A stretch of DNA of 35,209 nucleotides, taken from assembly GCA_902521675.1 (NCBI GenBank), contig CABYSP010000011.1, positions 1 to 35,209 on the forward strand, given 5' to 3'. The translations under genes were made by a program, and so were the position numbers. The notes beneath the pieces were generated by a model. That model did not search any database. It saw only the letters and a list, made by a program, of their open reading frames with translations, and was not told where the DNA came from. The stretch comes from an uncultured Pelagibacteraceae bacterium (GTDB taxonomy: Bacteria; Pseudomonadota; Alphaproteobacteria; Pelagibacterales; Pelagibacteraceae). Below, piece after piece: positions 16,417 through 23,996 of the stretch (within the stretch, counting starts at the first letter, position 1; each line of letters starts with the position of its first letter).

Positions 16417-16932
16417 TTAAAATCTTATATCTTTATCAAATCTATTGCCTGCTTCTGAACAGGGAGTTTTAAAACAGCCTCTAAAGTTAATTACTTTTGT
16501 ACTGTTATCAAAACAAGCAACCAACTCTCCTATATTTGCATCTTGATCAACTTTAACCCAACAATTATCTGTAAAGAAACTTTTTTGGGGTCTATAAGTA
16601 TTAAGTATTGGTTGACCAAAACCATAATTATTATTAGCGCCAAAATAAATCTGCAATATTCCCATAGCTCTACTCACATCGCTAGTAGATGAGCTTAATA
16701 AAACTTGGCAAGTAGTTTTCGCCCATAATGCTGTGTCTCCCCCATCTTTGGTCTCGCACAAATATTTTTCATTTAACCAAGTTTTATAAACTACAGTCAT
16801 ATTTTCTCTTGAAGAATTTGCTTTAGCACTAGCTGTATACCCACTATAAGCAACTACTCCTACAGCAGCTAATATACCAATAATTGCTACTACGACTAAT
16901 AGTTCTATTAGGGTGAAGCCTTTGTTTTTCAC
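16417..16932 (-). CDS. Type IV pilin-like prepilin (major or minor pilin)
   Basis: It encodes 171 residues and starts with GTG at 16932. The class III signal is perfect: MKNKG then FTLIELLVVVAIIGILAAVG, with cleavage after Gly5, a methylated Phe1 and the conserved Glu5 of the mature pilin, followed by a long hydrophobic helix. The globular part has six cysteines, including a C-terminal pair (GCFKTPC) that may form a D-region loop. No assembly ATPase, peptidase or secretin gene is nearby, so machinery must be elsewhere. The gene is bracketed by repeated tRNA and pilin sequence and lies next to glycosyltransferase and sulfotransferase genes. A type II secretion pseudopilin is an alternative. 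Confidence 0.9.
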   Translation of the reverse strand: MKNKGFTLIELLVVVAIIGILAAVGVVAYSGYTASAKANSSRENMTVVYKTWLNEKYLCETKDGGDTALWAKTTCQVLLSSSTSDVSRAMGILQIYFGANNNYGFGQPILNTYRPQKSFFTDNCWVKVDQDANIGELVACFDNSTKVINFRGCFKTPCSEAGNRFDKDIRF

Positions 16933-16993
16933 GATCCAAGATTACTAAATCTTGAGAATGAGTCCAATAAACTTAATCAGATTATTTTAATGC

Positions 16994-17021
16994 GGATCCA
17001 CTGTGGGACACAGTTGGGTCC
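16994..17021. repeat. Near-perfect hairpin between pilin and tRNA-Gly
   Basis: Left arm GGATCCACTGTG (16994-17005) pairs with right arm CACAGTTGGGTCC (17009-17021) around a three-base loop. The stem has 12 pairs, with one bulged T and one G-T wobble. No T-run follows on either strand, so it is not a classical terminator. It lies 62 bases upstream of the pilin start on the minus strand. Part of it (GGGACACAG, 17005-17013) recurs at 16349-16357 on the other side of the pilin. Confidence 0.6.
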
Positions 17022-17031
17022 AAATTTTACT

Positions 17032-17129
17032 AAAATAGCCTCTTGCTAAATTTTTAAAAAGCTACTATTTTCAATAGTAATTTAATGTGCGGGTATAGCT
17101 CAGTGGTAGAGCGTCTCGTTGCCAACGAG
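17032..17129 (+). repeat. Right copy of 98-base direct repeat
   Basis: This is the partner of 16171-16268 and contains the promoter and 5' half of the functional tRNA-Gly. The 3' half of the tRNA (17130-17163) is not duplicated. Confidence 0.9.
17043..17071 (+). promoter_or_regulatory. Promoter of tRNA-Gly
   Basis: TTGCTA at 17043-17048 is followed by a 17-base spacer and TATTTT at 17066-17071, 17 bases before the mature tRNA 5' end. The same hexamers with the same spacing are kept in the diverged left copy (16182-16210), which supports their being functional. Confidence 0.55.
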
Positions 17130-17163
17130 AAGGTCGAGGGTTCGACCCCCTTTGCCCGCTCCA
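17089..17163 (+). tRNA. tRNA-Gly (anticodon GCC)
   Basis: This is a 75-base tRNA with an encoded CCA. The acceptor strand GCGGGTA (17089-17095) pairs with TGCCCGC (17153-17159), with one T-G wobble. The D arm is GCTCAGTGGTAGAGC, the anticodon arm TCTCG-TTGCCAA-CGAGA carries GCC, and the T arm GAGGG-TTCGACC-CCCTT-like region is normal. T at 17160 is the discriminator base and CCA is 17161-17163. The ATG of the pterin dehydratase gene is only 11 bases downstream, suggesting one primary transcript. Confidence 0.97.
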
Positions 17164-17174
17164 AAAAAAAAATT

Positions 17175-17519
17175 ATGAGTGATTTAGCAAACAAAAAGTG
17201 TGTTCCTTGCGAAGGAAATATTCCTCCTTTTAATGCAGAGGAAATACATAAATATCTTAAAAAAGTTGATGGATGGGAAGTTTTAGAAGATAAAATTGAC
17301 GGCTTTCATTTAATCAAGAATTTCAAATTTGATAACTTTTTAAAAAGTCAGGAATTTGTCAATAAAGTCGGACAAATAGCTGAAGCTGAGGGTCATCATC
17401 CTGATCTTTGGTTTGGATGGGGTTATGCGAGAATTAAAATATTTACGCATGCGATAAAGGGTCTAGCTGAGAGTGATTTTATTCTTGCGGCAAAAATAGA
17501 TAAAATATCTAATGTCTGA
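17175..17519 (+). CDS. Pterin-4a-carbinolamine dehydratase
   Basis: It encodes 114 residues from the ATG at 17175. The open frame runs back through the tRNA to 17085, but those residues are only translated tRNA sequence. The protein matches the PCD/DCoH family: CVPCEGNIPPFNAEEIHKYL at the start, GWEVLEDKIDGFHLIKNF, and the active-site EAEGHHPDLWFGWGYARIKI followed by FTHAIKGLAESDFILAAKID. It dehydrates 4a-hydroxytetrahydropterin formed by phenylalanine hydroxylase, which is not in this window. Its last 11 bases overlap the 3' end of convergent purH. It lies 11 bases downstream of tRNA-Gly. Confidence 0.94.
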   Translation: MSDLANKKCVPCEGNIPPFNAEEIHKYLKKVDGWEVLEDKIDGFHLIKNFKFDNFLKSQEFVNKVGQIAEAEGHHPDLWFGWGYARIKIFTHAIKGLAESDFILAAKIDKISNV

Positions 17520-19047
17520 AGTGTCTTGTCTTTGAAAAAAGAAGCACAGTGTCAGTCTCGTTTGCAAAATTAATTATGTCTTTATCTCTTATTGATCCAG
17601 ATGGTTGAATAACAGCTCTAACACCCGACTGGACTAATTTTTCGATACCATCTACAAAAGGAAAAAATGCGTCTGAGGCTGCTACTAAATTATCAGTCTG
17701 AAGATTAAATTTTTTCATTTTATTTATTGCTATTTGGCAACTATCTAGTCTACTTGGTTGACCAGAACCAATACCAACAGTAGCTTCATTAGATGCCAAT
17801 ACTATTGCATTTGATTTTACATACCTACATACATTAAAAGCAAAAATAAGATCTTTAAGTTGTTTAGATGTTGGTTTTCGTTTTGATACAACTTTAAAAT
17901 TTTTTTTTGTAAATATATTTAAGTCCTCTGATTGTATCATTATATCTTGATTAAATGATATAAACTTAAAAAGTTCTCCTGATGTGTAATTTGTTCCATC
18001 AATTAATCTTAAGTTTTTTTTAGCTTTTAATATTTCGATTGCACTGCTATCGAAACCATTTGCAATTATTACTTCTAAGAATAACTTATTTAATTCTAAG
18101 GCTAAATTTTTAGTAATTTTAAAATTACAAGAAACTATTCCACCAAAAGCACTTAAAGGGTCACAAGAAAGAGCAGACTTATAACTCTCTAAATGATCAT
18201 TTTTAGCAGAAACTCCACACGGGTTTGCATGTTTAACAATGACCGTTCCTTTCTCTTTTGGTAAAGATCTTGAAATAGTTAGAGCACTAAATATGTCATT
18301 ATAATTGTTATAACTTAGTTGTTTCCCATGAATTTGTTTTAAACTAGAATTTGATCTACTAGAATAAATTGCACTTTTTTGATGAGGATTTTCTCCGTAT
18401 CTAAGCTGGTCTATTAGATTTCCATGAAAAACTTTTTTACTAGGAAAAGAAGTATTTGTTTTTTTGTTAAAATAGTTTGAAATTACAGAGTCATAATAAG
18501 CCGTTTCGCTAAACGCTATTCTTGATAGTTTTTCTCTAAAATTTAAAGAAGTAGATCCTTTGAATTTTTTTAGTTCTTGAATTAGTTCATCATACTGGTC
18601 TGAAGATGTAATTACGGTCACATCATTATAGTTTTTAGCTGCAGATCTAACCATTGTAGGACCACCCACATCTATATTTTCTATAATTTTTTTATGATTT
18701 TTTGTTTTTTTAAGAGTGTTCTCAAATGGATAAAAATTAACTATGACTAAATCAATATTCTCAAAGTTATTATCTTTTAGTTCTCTTAAGTGAGATTTTT
18801 TCTCTCTCTTATTTAAAATTCCTGCATGAATTTTTGGATGAAGAGTTTTAACTCTACCCTCCAAAATCTCAGGTGAATTAGTAAAATCAGATACTTCTAA
18901 ACAGTTAAATTTCAATCTTTTAATCTCTTTATAGGTACCACCTGAACTAATTATTTTAATTTTGTTCTTTTTTAAAATATTTAATAATGGTTTTAAGTTA
19001 TTTTTATCAGATACAGAGATGAGAGCTGTTTTGATTTTTTTCTTCAT
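17509..19047 (-). CDS. purH: PurH, AICAR transformylase / IMP cyclohydrolase
   Basis: It encodes 512 residues, the normal bifunctional length. It carries out the last two steps of IMP synthesis. The N-terminal MGS-like cyclohydrolase domain (about 1-150) shows ALISVSDKNNLKPL, IISSGGTYKEIK and EGRVKTLHPKIHAGIL. The transformylase part has LRYGENPHQKSA, the catalytic VIVKHANPCGVS near residue 270, and GIGSGQPSRLDSCQIA, ending in SDAFFPFVDGIEKLVQSGVR-type sequence. Its start overlaps the stop of the heparinase-like gene by one base. It consumes AICAR, a by-product of HisF. Confidence 0.97.
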   Translation of the reverse strand: MKKKIKTALISVSDKNNLKPLLNILKKNKIKIISSGGTYKEIKRLKFNCLEVSDFTNSPEILEGRVKTLHPKIHAGILNKREKKSHLRELKDNNFENIDLVIVNFYPFENTLKKTKNHKKIIENIDVGGPTMVRSAAKNYNDVTVITSSDQYDELIQELKKFKGSTSLNFREKLSRIAFSETAYYDSVISNYFNKKTNTSFPSKKVFHGNLIDQLRYGENPHQKSAIYSSRSNSSLKQIHGKQLSYNNYNDIFSALTISRSLPKEKGTVIVKHANPCGVSAKNDHLESYKSALSCDPLSAFGGIVSCNFKITKNLALELNKLFLEVIIANGFDSSAIEILKAKKNLRLIDGTNYTSGELFKFISFNQDIMIQSEDLNIFTKKNFKVVSKRKPTSKQLKDLIFAFNVCRYVKSNAIVLASNEATVGIGSGQPSRLDSCQIAINKMKKFNLQTDNLVAASDAFFPFVDGIEKLVQSGVRAVIQPSGSIRDKDIINFANETDTVLLFSKTRHFRH

Positions 19048-20672
19048 TATAATTTACTTATTTCCCACTTTATTACCTGTTCTTTTTCATCATTCATACC
19101 TGAGATAAAAATATTTTGGTTTTCCTTATATGAATTTTTATTACCGAAATATAAACCATTATCAATGTTAATATCAAAGTTATCACAACTAAATTTCCAA
19201 CCTTCCTCATCTAATTGAATTAGTATTGATTTGTTGTCTTGTGTTTTCATTACTTTTGAGTTTGGATCAAGATGAAATCTAATATCAAATTTAATTTTTT
19301 TATTTGGATTTTTCCTAAATAACTTATCATGGCCAATAAATTTCATTTGTTCTGGATAGAACTCAATTTCTCTCTCATAAATTGTTCCAAAGTTAATTGA
19401 ATATCCATCGTGTGTACCTGATATTTTCCAAAAATTATTTTCAAAAACCACATTTTTTTTTGAAACTTTCAGTCCTCTATCAATCATTAAACCTTTTTGA
19501 TTCTTAGCAAAATTACAAGAAGAGTAATCCTCAATAGTTAAAGCAGAATGTAGAGAAGTACTTCTTGATAATTTATTAAATTTATTATTTTTATCTGAGT
19601 AATAACCTGCATTTGAAATTAATTTTTTATCATTAGAAAATATTTCAAATGATAATGCACCTGCCTGATAGTCATTGGAAAAGGTCTTATTAGGACTAGA
19701 ACCAATATCAGCAGCAAGAATAATTTTTTTATTCTTAAGTATTGCGTAACCTCCTAGTTCATTTATCTGATTTTTAAAAGTGTAACCAAACCTTTTCAAG
19801 TATTGATCAAATTCGTTGTTATCAGAAGCATAATTACCATTAAAAAAAATATCGTGTTTTATATTTTGCCAAATGAAAGCGTAACTTGAGCCTAAATAGT
19901 AGATAGTTTCATCAATATATTCAGGGATTAAACTTTGAGATTCCTTGAACCACTCTCTTATTATTATAAAATATTTTAAATAGAATATTAATTGTACGAT
20001 ATTTCTTGATTTTGTAAAACCTTGATTATCTATTGAGGATTTAATTATATTTTTTAATAAATTTAATCCGAAAGTTAGATATTGTCTTTCATTCTTATAA
20101 GCTAAGCCAGTCAAAATTATTGCAGCACACCCAATCATCTTATTTTCTACTTCTTTTGGGTTTTTTATTTCATTTAACAAATGATTAGTTTGCTTCTGAA
20201 TCATATGATCAAAAGTAGTTCTATATTCTTGATCACTATCTTCATAAGTTAGTTGATGATTTGATAACCATGAAATAATTCTTTTTGCTGTTAAATCAAA
20301 TTCCCAACTCTTTTTTTGATATTTGGTGTTATTTAAAATCCAGTTTTTTATAACTGTTTGTGTAGTTTTTTTGGAAGATTTTAAATCTAAGCTGAAAAAC
20401 CAAAAAAAATTATTTAGTTTTTCATAATCTTTAGGATTTAAATTATTTTTCCAAATTGACTCAATAGCAAAATCTTCAATTTTATATTTTTTATTTTGAT
20501 ATTTAATTATAGATGAAAGTAAATGAGGACTAGGTTTGTATTCAAAGCTATATTTGAAAGTTTTTGATATTTTCTTTTCATAAAAATTTGAATTTTGATA
20601 AATTGATTTAAAACTTTTTTTTATATTTAAATAAAATTGACCCAAAATGCTTAAGGAATTTGTATTAATCAT
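19047..20672 (-). CDS. Heparinase II/III-like protein
   Basis: It encodes 541 residues. The N-terminal half (to about 300) is the helical toroid-type region (for example WEFDLTAKRIISWLSNHQLT), and the C-terminal half is the beta-sandwich heparinase II/III-like domain (GALSFEIFSNDKKLISNAGY, SLHSALTIEDYSSC, FHLDPNSKV). Despite the family name, alphaproteobacterial members next to purH and rpe have no proven polysaccharide substrate. There is no signal peptide, so a cytoplasmic or membrane-associated role is likely. It lies between rpe (four-base gap) and purH (one-base overlap), an arrangement typical of alphaproteobacteria. Confidence 0.85.
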   Translation of the reverse strand: MINTNSLSILGQFYLNIKKSFKSIYQNSNFYEKKISKTFKYSFEYKPSPHLLSSIIKYQNKKYKIEDFAIESIWKNNLNPKDYEKLNNFFWFFSLDLKSSKKTTQTVIKNWILNNTKYQKKSWEFDLTAKRIISWLSNHQLTYEDSDQEYRTTFDHMIQKQTNHLLNEIKNPKEVENKMIGCAAIILTGLAYKNERQYLTFGLNLLKNIIKSSIDNQGFTKSRNIVQLIFYLKYFIIIREWFKESQSLIPEYIDETIYYLGSSYAFIWQNIKHDIFFNGNYASDNNEFDQYLKRFGYTFKNQINELGGYAILKNKKIILAADIGSSPNKTFSNDYQAGALSFEIFSNDKKLISNAGYYSDKNNKFNKLSRSTSLHSALTIEDYSSCNFAKNQKGLMIDRGLKVSKKNVVFENNFWKISGTHDGYSINFGTIYEREIEFYPEQMKFIGHDKLFRKNPNKKIKFDIRFHLDPNSKVMKTQDNKSILIQLDEEGWKFSCDNFDINIDNGLYFGNKNSYKENQNIFISGMNDEKEQVIKWEISKL

Positions 20673-20676
20673 TAAC

Positions 20677-21336
20677 TTATTTTAATTTTAATAAATTAAT
20701 ATTTTTCTTTATATCTCCATCATTACTTTTGAATACCGTGGTACCAGAAACAAGGATGTTAGCACCAGCATCAATTGCACTTTTGCAATTATCAAAATTG
20801 ATTCCGCCATCAATTTCTATGTCAAAATCTAGCTTATTTTGTTCTTTTATTTTTTTTAGATCTTTGATTTTATTCAAAACTTCTGGCATAAATTTTTGAC
20901 CTCCAAATCCAGGGTTTACACTCATAATTAAAACTAAATCAATTTGATCTAATAGATCTAATATTAAATCAATTTTTGATTCAGGATTAAGTGAAACTCC
21001 AACTTTTTTATTTTTTTCTTTTATTTTTCTTATTGAATTTTCTAAATTATCAGTTGCTTCGGGATGAATAGTAATAATATCTGCCCCCGCATCTGCGTAA
21101 GCATCTATATATTTATGCACTGGTGATATCATCAAATGAACATCAAATTTTAATGAACAATGTTTTCGAAGAGCTTTAATTACAGGTGGTCCTATTGTTA
21201 AATTAGGAACAAAATGACCATCCATTACATCCACATGAATCATATCAGCGCCGCCTTCTTCAAGTTTTTTTATTTCTGTACCTAACTGACTAAAATCAGC
21301 CGATAAAATTGATGGTGAAATTTTTATATTTTTCAT
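20677..21336 (-). CDS. rpe: Ribulose-phosphate 3-epimerase
   Basis: It encodes 219 residues of a TIM barrel that interconverts ribulose 5-phosphate and xylulose 5-phosphate. The signatures are all present: ISPSILSADFSQLGTEIKKL, HVDVMDGHFVPNLTIGPPVI with metal ligands and catalytic Asp, LMSVNPGFGGQKF, and the second catalytic Asp in DIEIDGGINFDN. It probably leads an rpe - heparinase-like - purH operon on the minus strand, with four bases or less between genes. It links carbon flow to nucleotide synthesis. Confidence 0.97.
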   Translation of the reverse strand: MKNIKISPSILSADFSQLGTEIKKLEEGGADMIHVDVMDGHFVPNLTIGPPVIKALRKHCSLKFDVHLMISPVHKYIDAYADAGADIITIHPEATDNLENSIRKIKEKNKKVGVSLNPESKIDLILDLLDQIDLVLIMSVNPGFGGQKFMPEVLNKIKDLKKIKEQNKLDFDIEIDGGINFDNCKSAIDAGANILVSGTTVFKSNDGDIKKNINLLKLK

Positions 21337-21370
21337 TGATTACTAGATTAACTAGTATCAATTTTAAAAA

Positions 21371-21721
21371 TTAAAATGAATTAAAAAATTGGTAAATTTG
21401 TCTAGAAATTTCACTCTCCAAAGGAAATGACAACATTCCCATAACTGAATAGCCTAGGATCCAAGGCATCAAATAAAATCTAATCATGTAAAAGAACCAA
21501 GCAACATATAAAGGCACTAGTGGCCCAATGATAAACGATGGTGTAATTGGTTTAAACAGTCTTATTAAAGGATTGGTATATTTAACAAATACCCTCATGA
21601 AAAAAAATTGTGAATCTTCTCTTTGAAAAATATTCATTGCCACCCTTCCAATAAGAGTCCACATTATAATCCCAAGCAAATAATCAATAAAATATATTAA
21701 AGGATGAAAATTCGCTGACAT
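21371..21721 (-). CDS. YggT-like integral membrane protein
   Basis: It encodes 116 residues with two or three membrane helices (about 7-30, 62-82 and 84-100). The centre reads FVKYTNPLIRLFKPITPSFI, resembling the NP-x-x-x-x-x-RxxxP hinge of YggT proteins between two helices. A second and more typical YggT protein is at 30969-31259. The role is unknown; YggT proteins have been linked to osmotic or potassium-related phenotypes and cell shape in other bacteria. It is 34 bases upstream of rpe on the same strand and may head that operon. Confidence 0.6.
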   Translation of the reverse strand: MSANFHPLIYFIDYLLGIIMWTLIGRVAMNIFQREDSQFFFMRVFVKYTNPLIRLFKPITPSFIIGPLVPLYVAWFFYMIRFYLMPWILGYSVMGMLSFPLESEISRQIYQFFNSF

Positions 21722-21753
21722 TTAAAGTTTATATTTATAAATGTTTTGAAATA

Positions 21754-21779
21754 AAAGGGGCGAAATTAATCGCCCCTTT
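21754..21779 (-). terminator. Rho-independent terminator after the symporter operon
   Basis: Ten perfectly paired bases (AAAGGGGCGA at 21754-21763 and its complement at 21770-21779) surround a six-base loop. Read on the minus strand, the hairpin is followed by TTTTATTT. It lies just downstream of the symporter stop, where a terminator is expected. It is the most convincing terminator in the window, and G/C-rich for this A/T-rich DNA. Confidence 0.88.
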
Positions 21780-21789
21780 AAAAGATTAT

Positions 21790-23601
21790 TTAGTGTGATT
21801 TACCAAGAATTGATTTACCACTCGGTACACGTACATCATCAACCATTTTTTGAGTAGCCTTGTCTGGTTCTGCAGTCATTAAACTAACTACTACCATTAA
21901 AACTAAACTTACAGCTGATCCGAAGATACCAAATGTTAACTGTGTAATTCCTAGGAATCCACTTCCACCAGTTCGTACCCAAACTAAGTACCAAGCACCG
22001 GCGATTAGACCACCTAGCATTCCAGCAATCGCACCTTGTCTATTAGCTCTCTTCCACCATACGCCAAGTACAAGTGGGAAGAACAATCCAGACATCGCAA
22101 AATCAAAAGCCCAGATAACCGAACCTAAGATTCCTTGAATCTCCATTGCTGCAATAGTTGCTCCAGCAAAACCAATTATTACAAGTAATACCCTTGCAAC
22201 AAGTAGTCGTTTTGCAGTTTCCGCTTTTGGATCAATGATCTTATAGTAAACATCATGTGATATAGCGTTTGCAATCGCTAGGATCAAACCATCAGCAGTA
22301 GACATGGCAGCTGCCATACCTCCTGCAGCAACTAGACCTGAAATTACATATGGTAATCCAGCTATCTCTGGTGTTGCTAATACAACGGCTTTACCACCCA
22401 TGAAGAACTCATTTAATTCAAGAGTTCCATTTCCGTTAAAGTCGCTGATAAACATTAGGTTTGCTTGGTTCCAGTTTTGGTACCAATCTATTGCTTCCAC
22501 TTCTGCAAATGTCTTACCGATAATACCAGTTGGTAAATTCGGATCGATCAATGATAACTTAGATAATGTAGCTAACATTGGAGCAGAAGAATAAAGTAGG
22601 AAGATAAAGAATAATGACCAACCTACTGATTTTCTAGCTGCTTTTACACTTGGAGTAGTAAAGTATCTCATCATCACGTGCGGTAATGAAGCTGTTCCCA
22701 TCATCATCGCTAATGCTAATGAAATAAATGCCCAAGGTGTAGCGTTCACTGCAGAGTGAGCTTTAGTTATTCCTGCTAAGCCTTTAGGTACTGTTTTTAG
22801 ATCAGCAGCTGCGTTTTTAACAAAACCGAACTGTTGTTCTAATTCACCAATTCTAGCTACCTCATCAGCTAACATAAAGTGAGGGAAGAAACCCGCACCC
22901 ATTTTGTTACTGATCCAGAATACTGGAAGTAGGTATGCTATAATTAGTACGATATATTGTGCAACCTGTGTCCAAGTCACCCCTCTCATACCACCTAACA
23001 TTGAACATAATAAGATACTTATTAGTCCAACATAAACTGCGTATTGGAATGGGATATCAAGTGCAACAGATGCAATAGTACCTGTAGCGTTAATTTGTGC
23101 AGTCACATAAGTAAATGAAGCAACAGTTAAAACTACAACTGCGCTAAATCTTGCTAGATTACCACCGTATCTAGTACCTATAAAATCTGGAACTGTATAA
23201 CAGCCAAATTTTCTTAGGTATGGTGCTAATAAAGATGCAACAAGCACGTAACCACCAGTCCAACCTACAAGTAGTGCCATATAGCCGTAACCTTTAAAGT
23301 AAATACCACCTGCCATTGCAACGAATGAAGCACCAGACATCCAGTCTGCTGCAGTCGCCATTCCGTTGAAGACTGTAGGTACTTGCCTTCCAGCTACGTA
23401 ATATGCATCTGCTTGGGCTGTTCTTGATAGCCAACCGATTAATGCATAGATGAATACAGTAAATGCAACGAAAGCGATACCAATTGCTTTAGCTGTCATA
23501 CCCATCTGTTCAGCAATTGCCATAATGATTATGAAACCTATAAATCCTCCAGTATAGATTCCATAAACCTTTGGCAAATTATCTATGAAATTACCTTTCA
23601 T
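21790..23601 (-). CDS. Sodium:solute symporter, large subunit (acetate-permease-like)
   Basis: It encodes 603 residues with about 13 membrane helices, in the SSS family (the branch paired with a DUF4212 small subunit). Characteristic stretches are YYVAGRQVPTVFNGMATAAD, WMSGASFVAMAGGIY, GGMRGVTWTQVAQYIVL and GLVAAGGMAAAMSTADGLIL. The substrate is probably acetate or a related small carboxylate, judged from the ActP resemblance and nearby acs; this is an inference. An EF-hand-like calcium loop (residues 387-398) sits in a soluble segment. It is coupled to the small subunit by a one-base overlap and closed by a strong terminator. Its codon use is less A/T-extreme than its neighbours, as for a highly expressed gene. 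Confidence 0.9.
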   Translation of the reverse strand: MKGNFIDNLPKVYGIYTGGFIGFIIIMAIAEQMGMTAKAIGIAFVAFTVFIYALIGWLSRTAQADAYYVAGRQVPTVFNGMATAADWMSGASFVAMAGGIYFKGYGYMALLVGWTGGYVLVASLLAPYLRKFGCYTVPDFIGTRYGGNLARFSAVVVLTVASFTYVTAQINATGTIASVALDIPFQYAVYVGLISILLCSMLGGMRGVTWTQVAQYIVLIIAYLLPVFWISNKMGAGFFPHFMLADEVARIGELEQQFGFVKNAAADLKTVPKGLAGITKAHSAVNATPWAFISLALAMMMGTASLPHVMMRYFTTPSVKAARKSVGWSLFFIFLLYSSAPMLATLSKLSLIDPNLPTGIIGKTFAEVEAIDWYQNWNQANLMFISDFNGNGTLELNEFFMGGKAVVLATPEIAGLPYVISGLVAAGGMAAAMSTADGLILAIANAISHDVYYKIIDPKAETAKRLLVARVLLVIIGFAGATIAAMEIQGILGSVIWAFDFAMSGLFFPLVLGVWWKRANRQGAIAGMLGGLIAGAWYLVWVRTGGSGFLGITQLTFGIFGSAVSLVLMVVVSLMTAEPDKATQKMVDDVRVPSGKSILGKSH

Positions 23602-23861
23602 TATTCGTCCTCTCTTTCGCTAAAGCCGAACTCTTCATCGATTTTTTCTTGTCTATTCGCAAACCAGAAAATTAGGATTACGAAAGCACCAAGAGATCCT
23701 TGACATGTAAACCAGTATGTCCACGGATAACCGAAAGGTCCTGTGACCTCGTTCATTTCAGCTCCAAAGAGAAAGATGCCAATTGAGAAAACAAACCAGA
23801 TTGCCAGTGTTATAAATAACAATCCCCTGGTTTTTTCCCAGTGTTTTTGTTGATTTGACAT
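23601..23861 (-). CDS. DUF4212 small subunit of the sodium:solute symporter
   Basis: It encodes 86 residues with two membrane helices (about 14-34 and 47-67) and the family sequence WEKTRGLLFITLAIWFVFSI, then PFGYPWTYWFTCQGSLGAFV, ending in an acidic tail. Proteins of this type are always found next to an SSS permease of this branch and are taken to be its small subunit. The stop overlaps the permease start by one base. It is first in the operon and has one of the best ribosome-binding sites in the window. Confidence 0.92.
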   Translation of the reverse strand: MSNQQKHWEKTRGLLFITLAIWFVFSIGIFLFGAEMNEVTGPFGYPWTYWFTCQGSLGAFVILIFWFANRQEKIDEEFGFSEREDE

Positions 23862-23866
23862 TTATA

Positions 23867-23873
23867 CCTCTCT
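23867..23873 (-). promoter_or_regulatory. Strong Shine-Dalgarno site for the symporter operon
   Basis: Read on the minus strand, AGAGAGG lies five bases before the ATG at 23861. Most starts in this window lack a Shine-Dalgarno sequence, so this points to high translation of the symporter. Confidence 0.7.
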
Positions 23874-23996
23874 TTTTAGTTATAACTGATTAAAACCATA
23901 ACCATTATGAGAGCTTTGAAAACCCTAAAAATTGATCATATAAAGTACTTATTTACTTACTTTTTTAAGATATAATTGGCGCACTTACAAATTAAC

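Noticed and set aside
16994..17021. Hairpin as an intrinsic terminator.
   Set aside because: No T-run follows on either strand.
11854..17163. A mobile element with integrase, or a prophage, at the tRNA-Gly locus.
   Set aside because: No integrase, transposase or phage gene is present; only repeats suggest exchange.
17085..17174. N-terminal extension of the pterin dehydratase frame through the tRNA (MCGYSSVVERLVANEKVEG...).
   Set aside because: This is the well-known spurious translation of a tRNA gene. The true start is the ATG at 17175.
21860..22594. Antisense frames of 92 and 96 residues inside the symporter.
   Set aside because: Proline/threonine/alanine-rich complements of membrane helices, with no start context.
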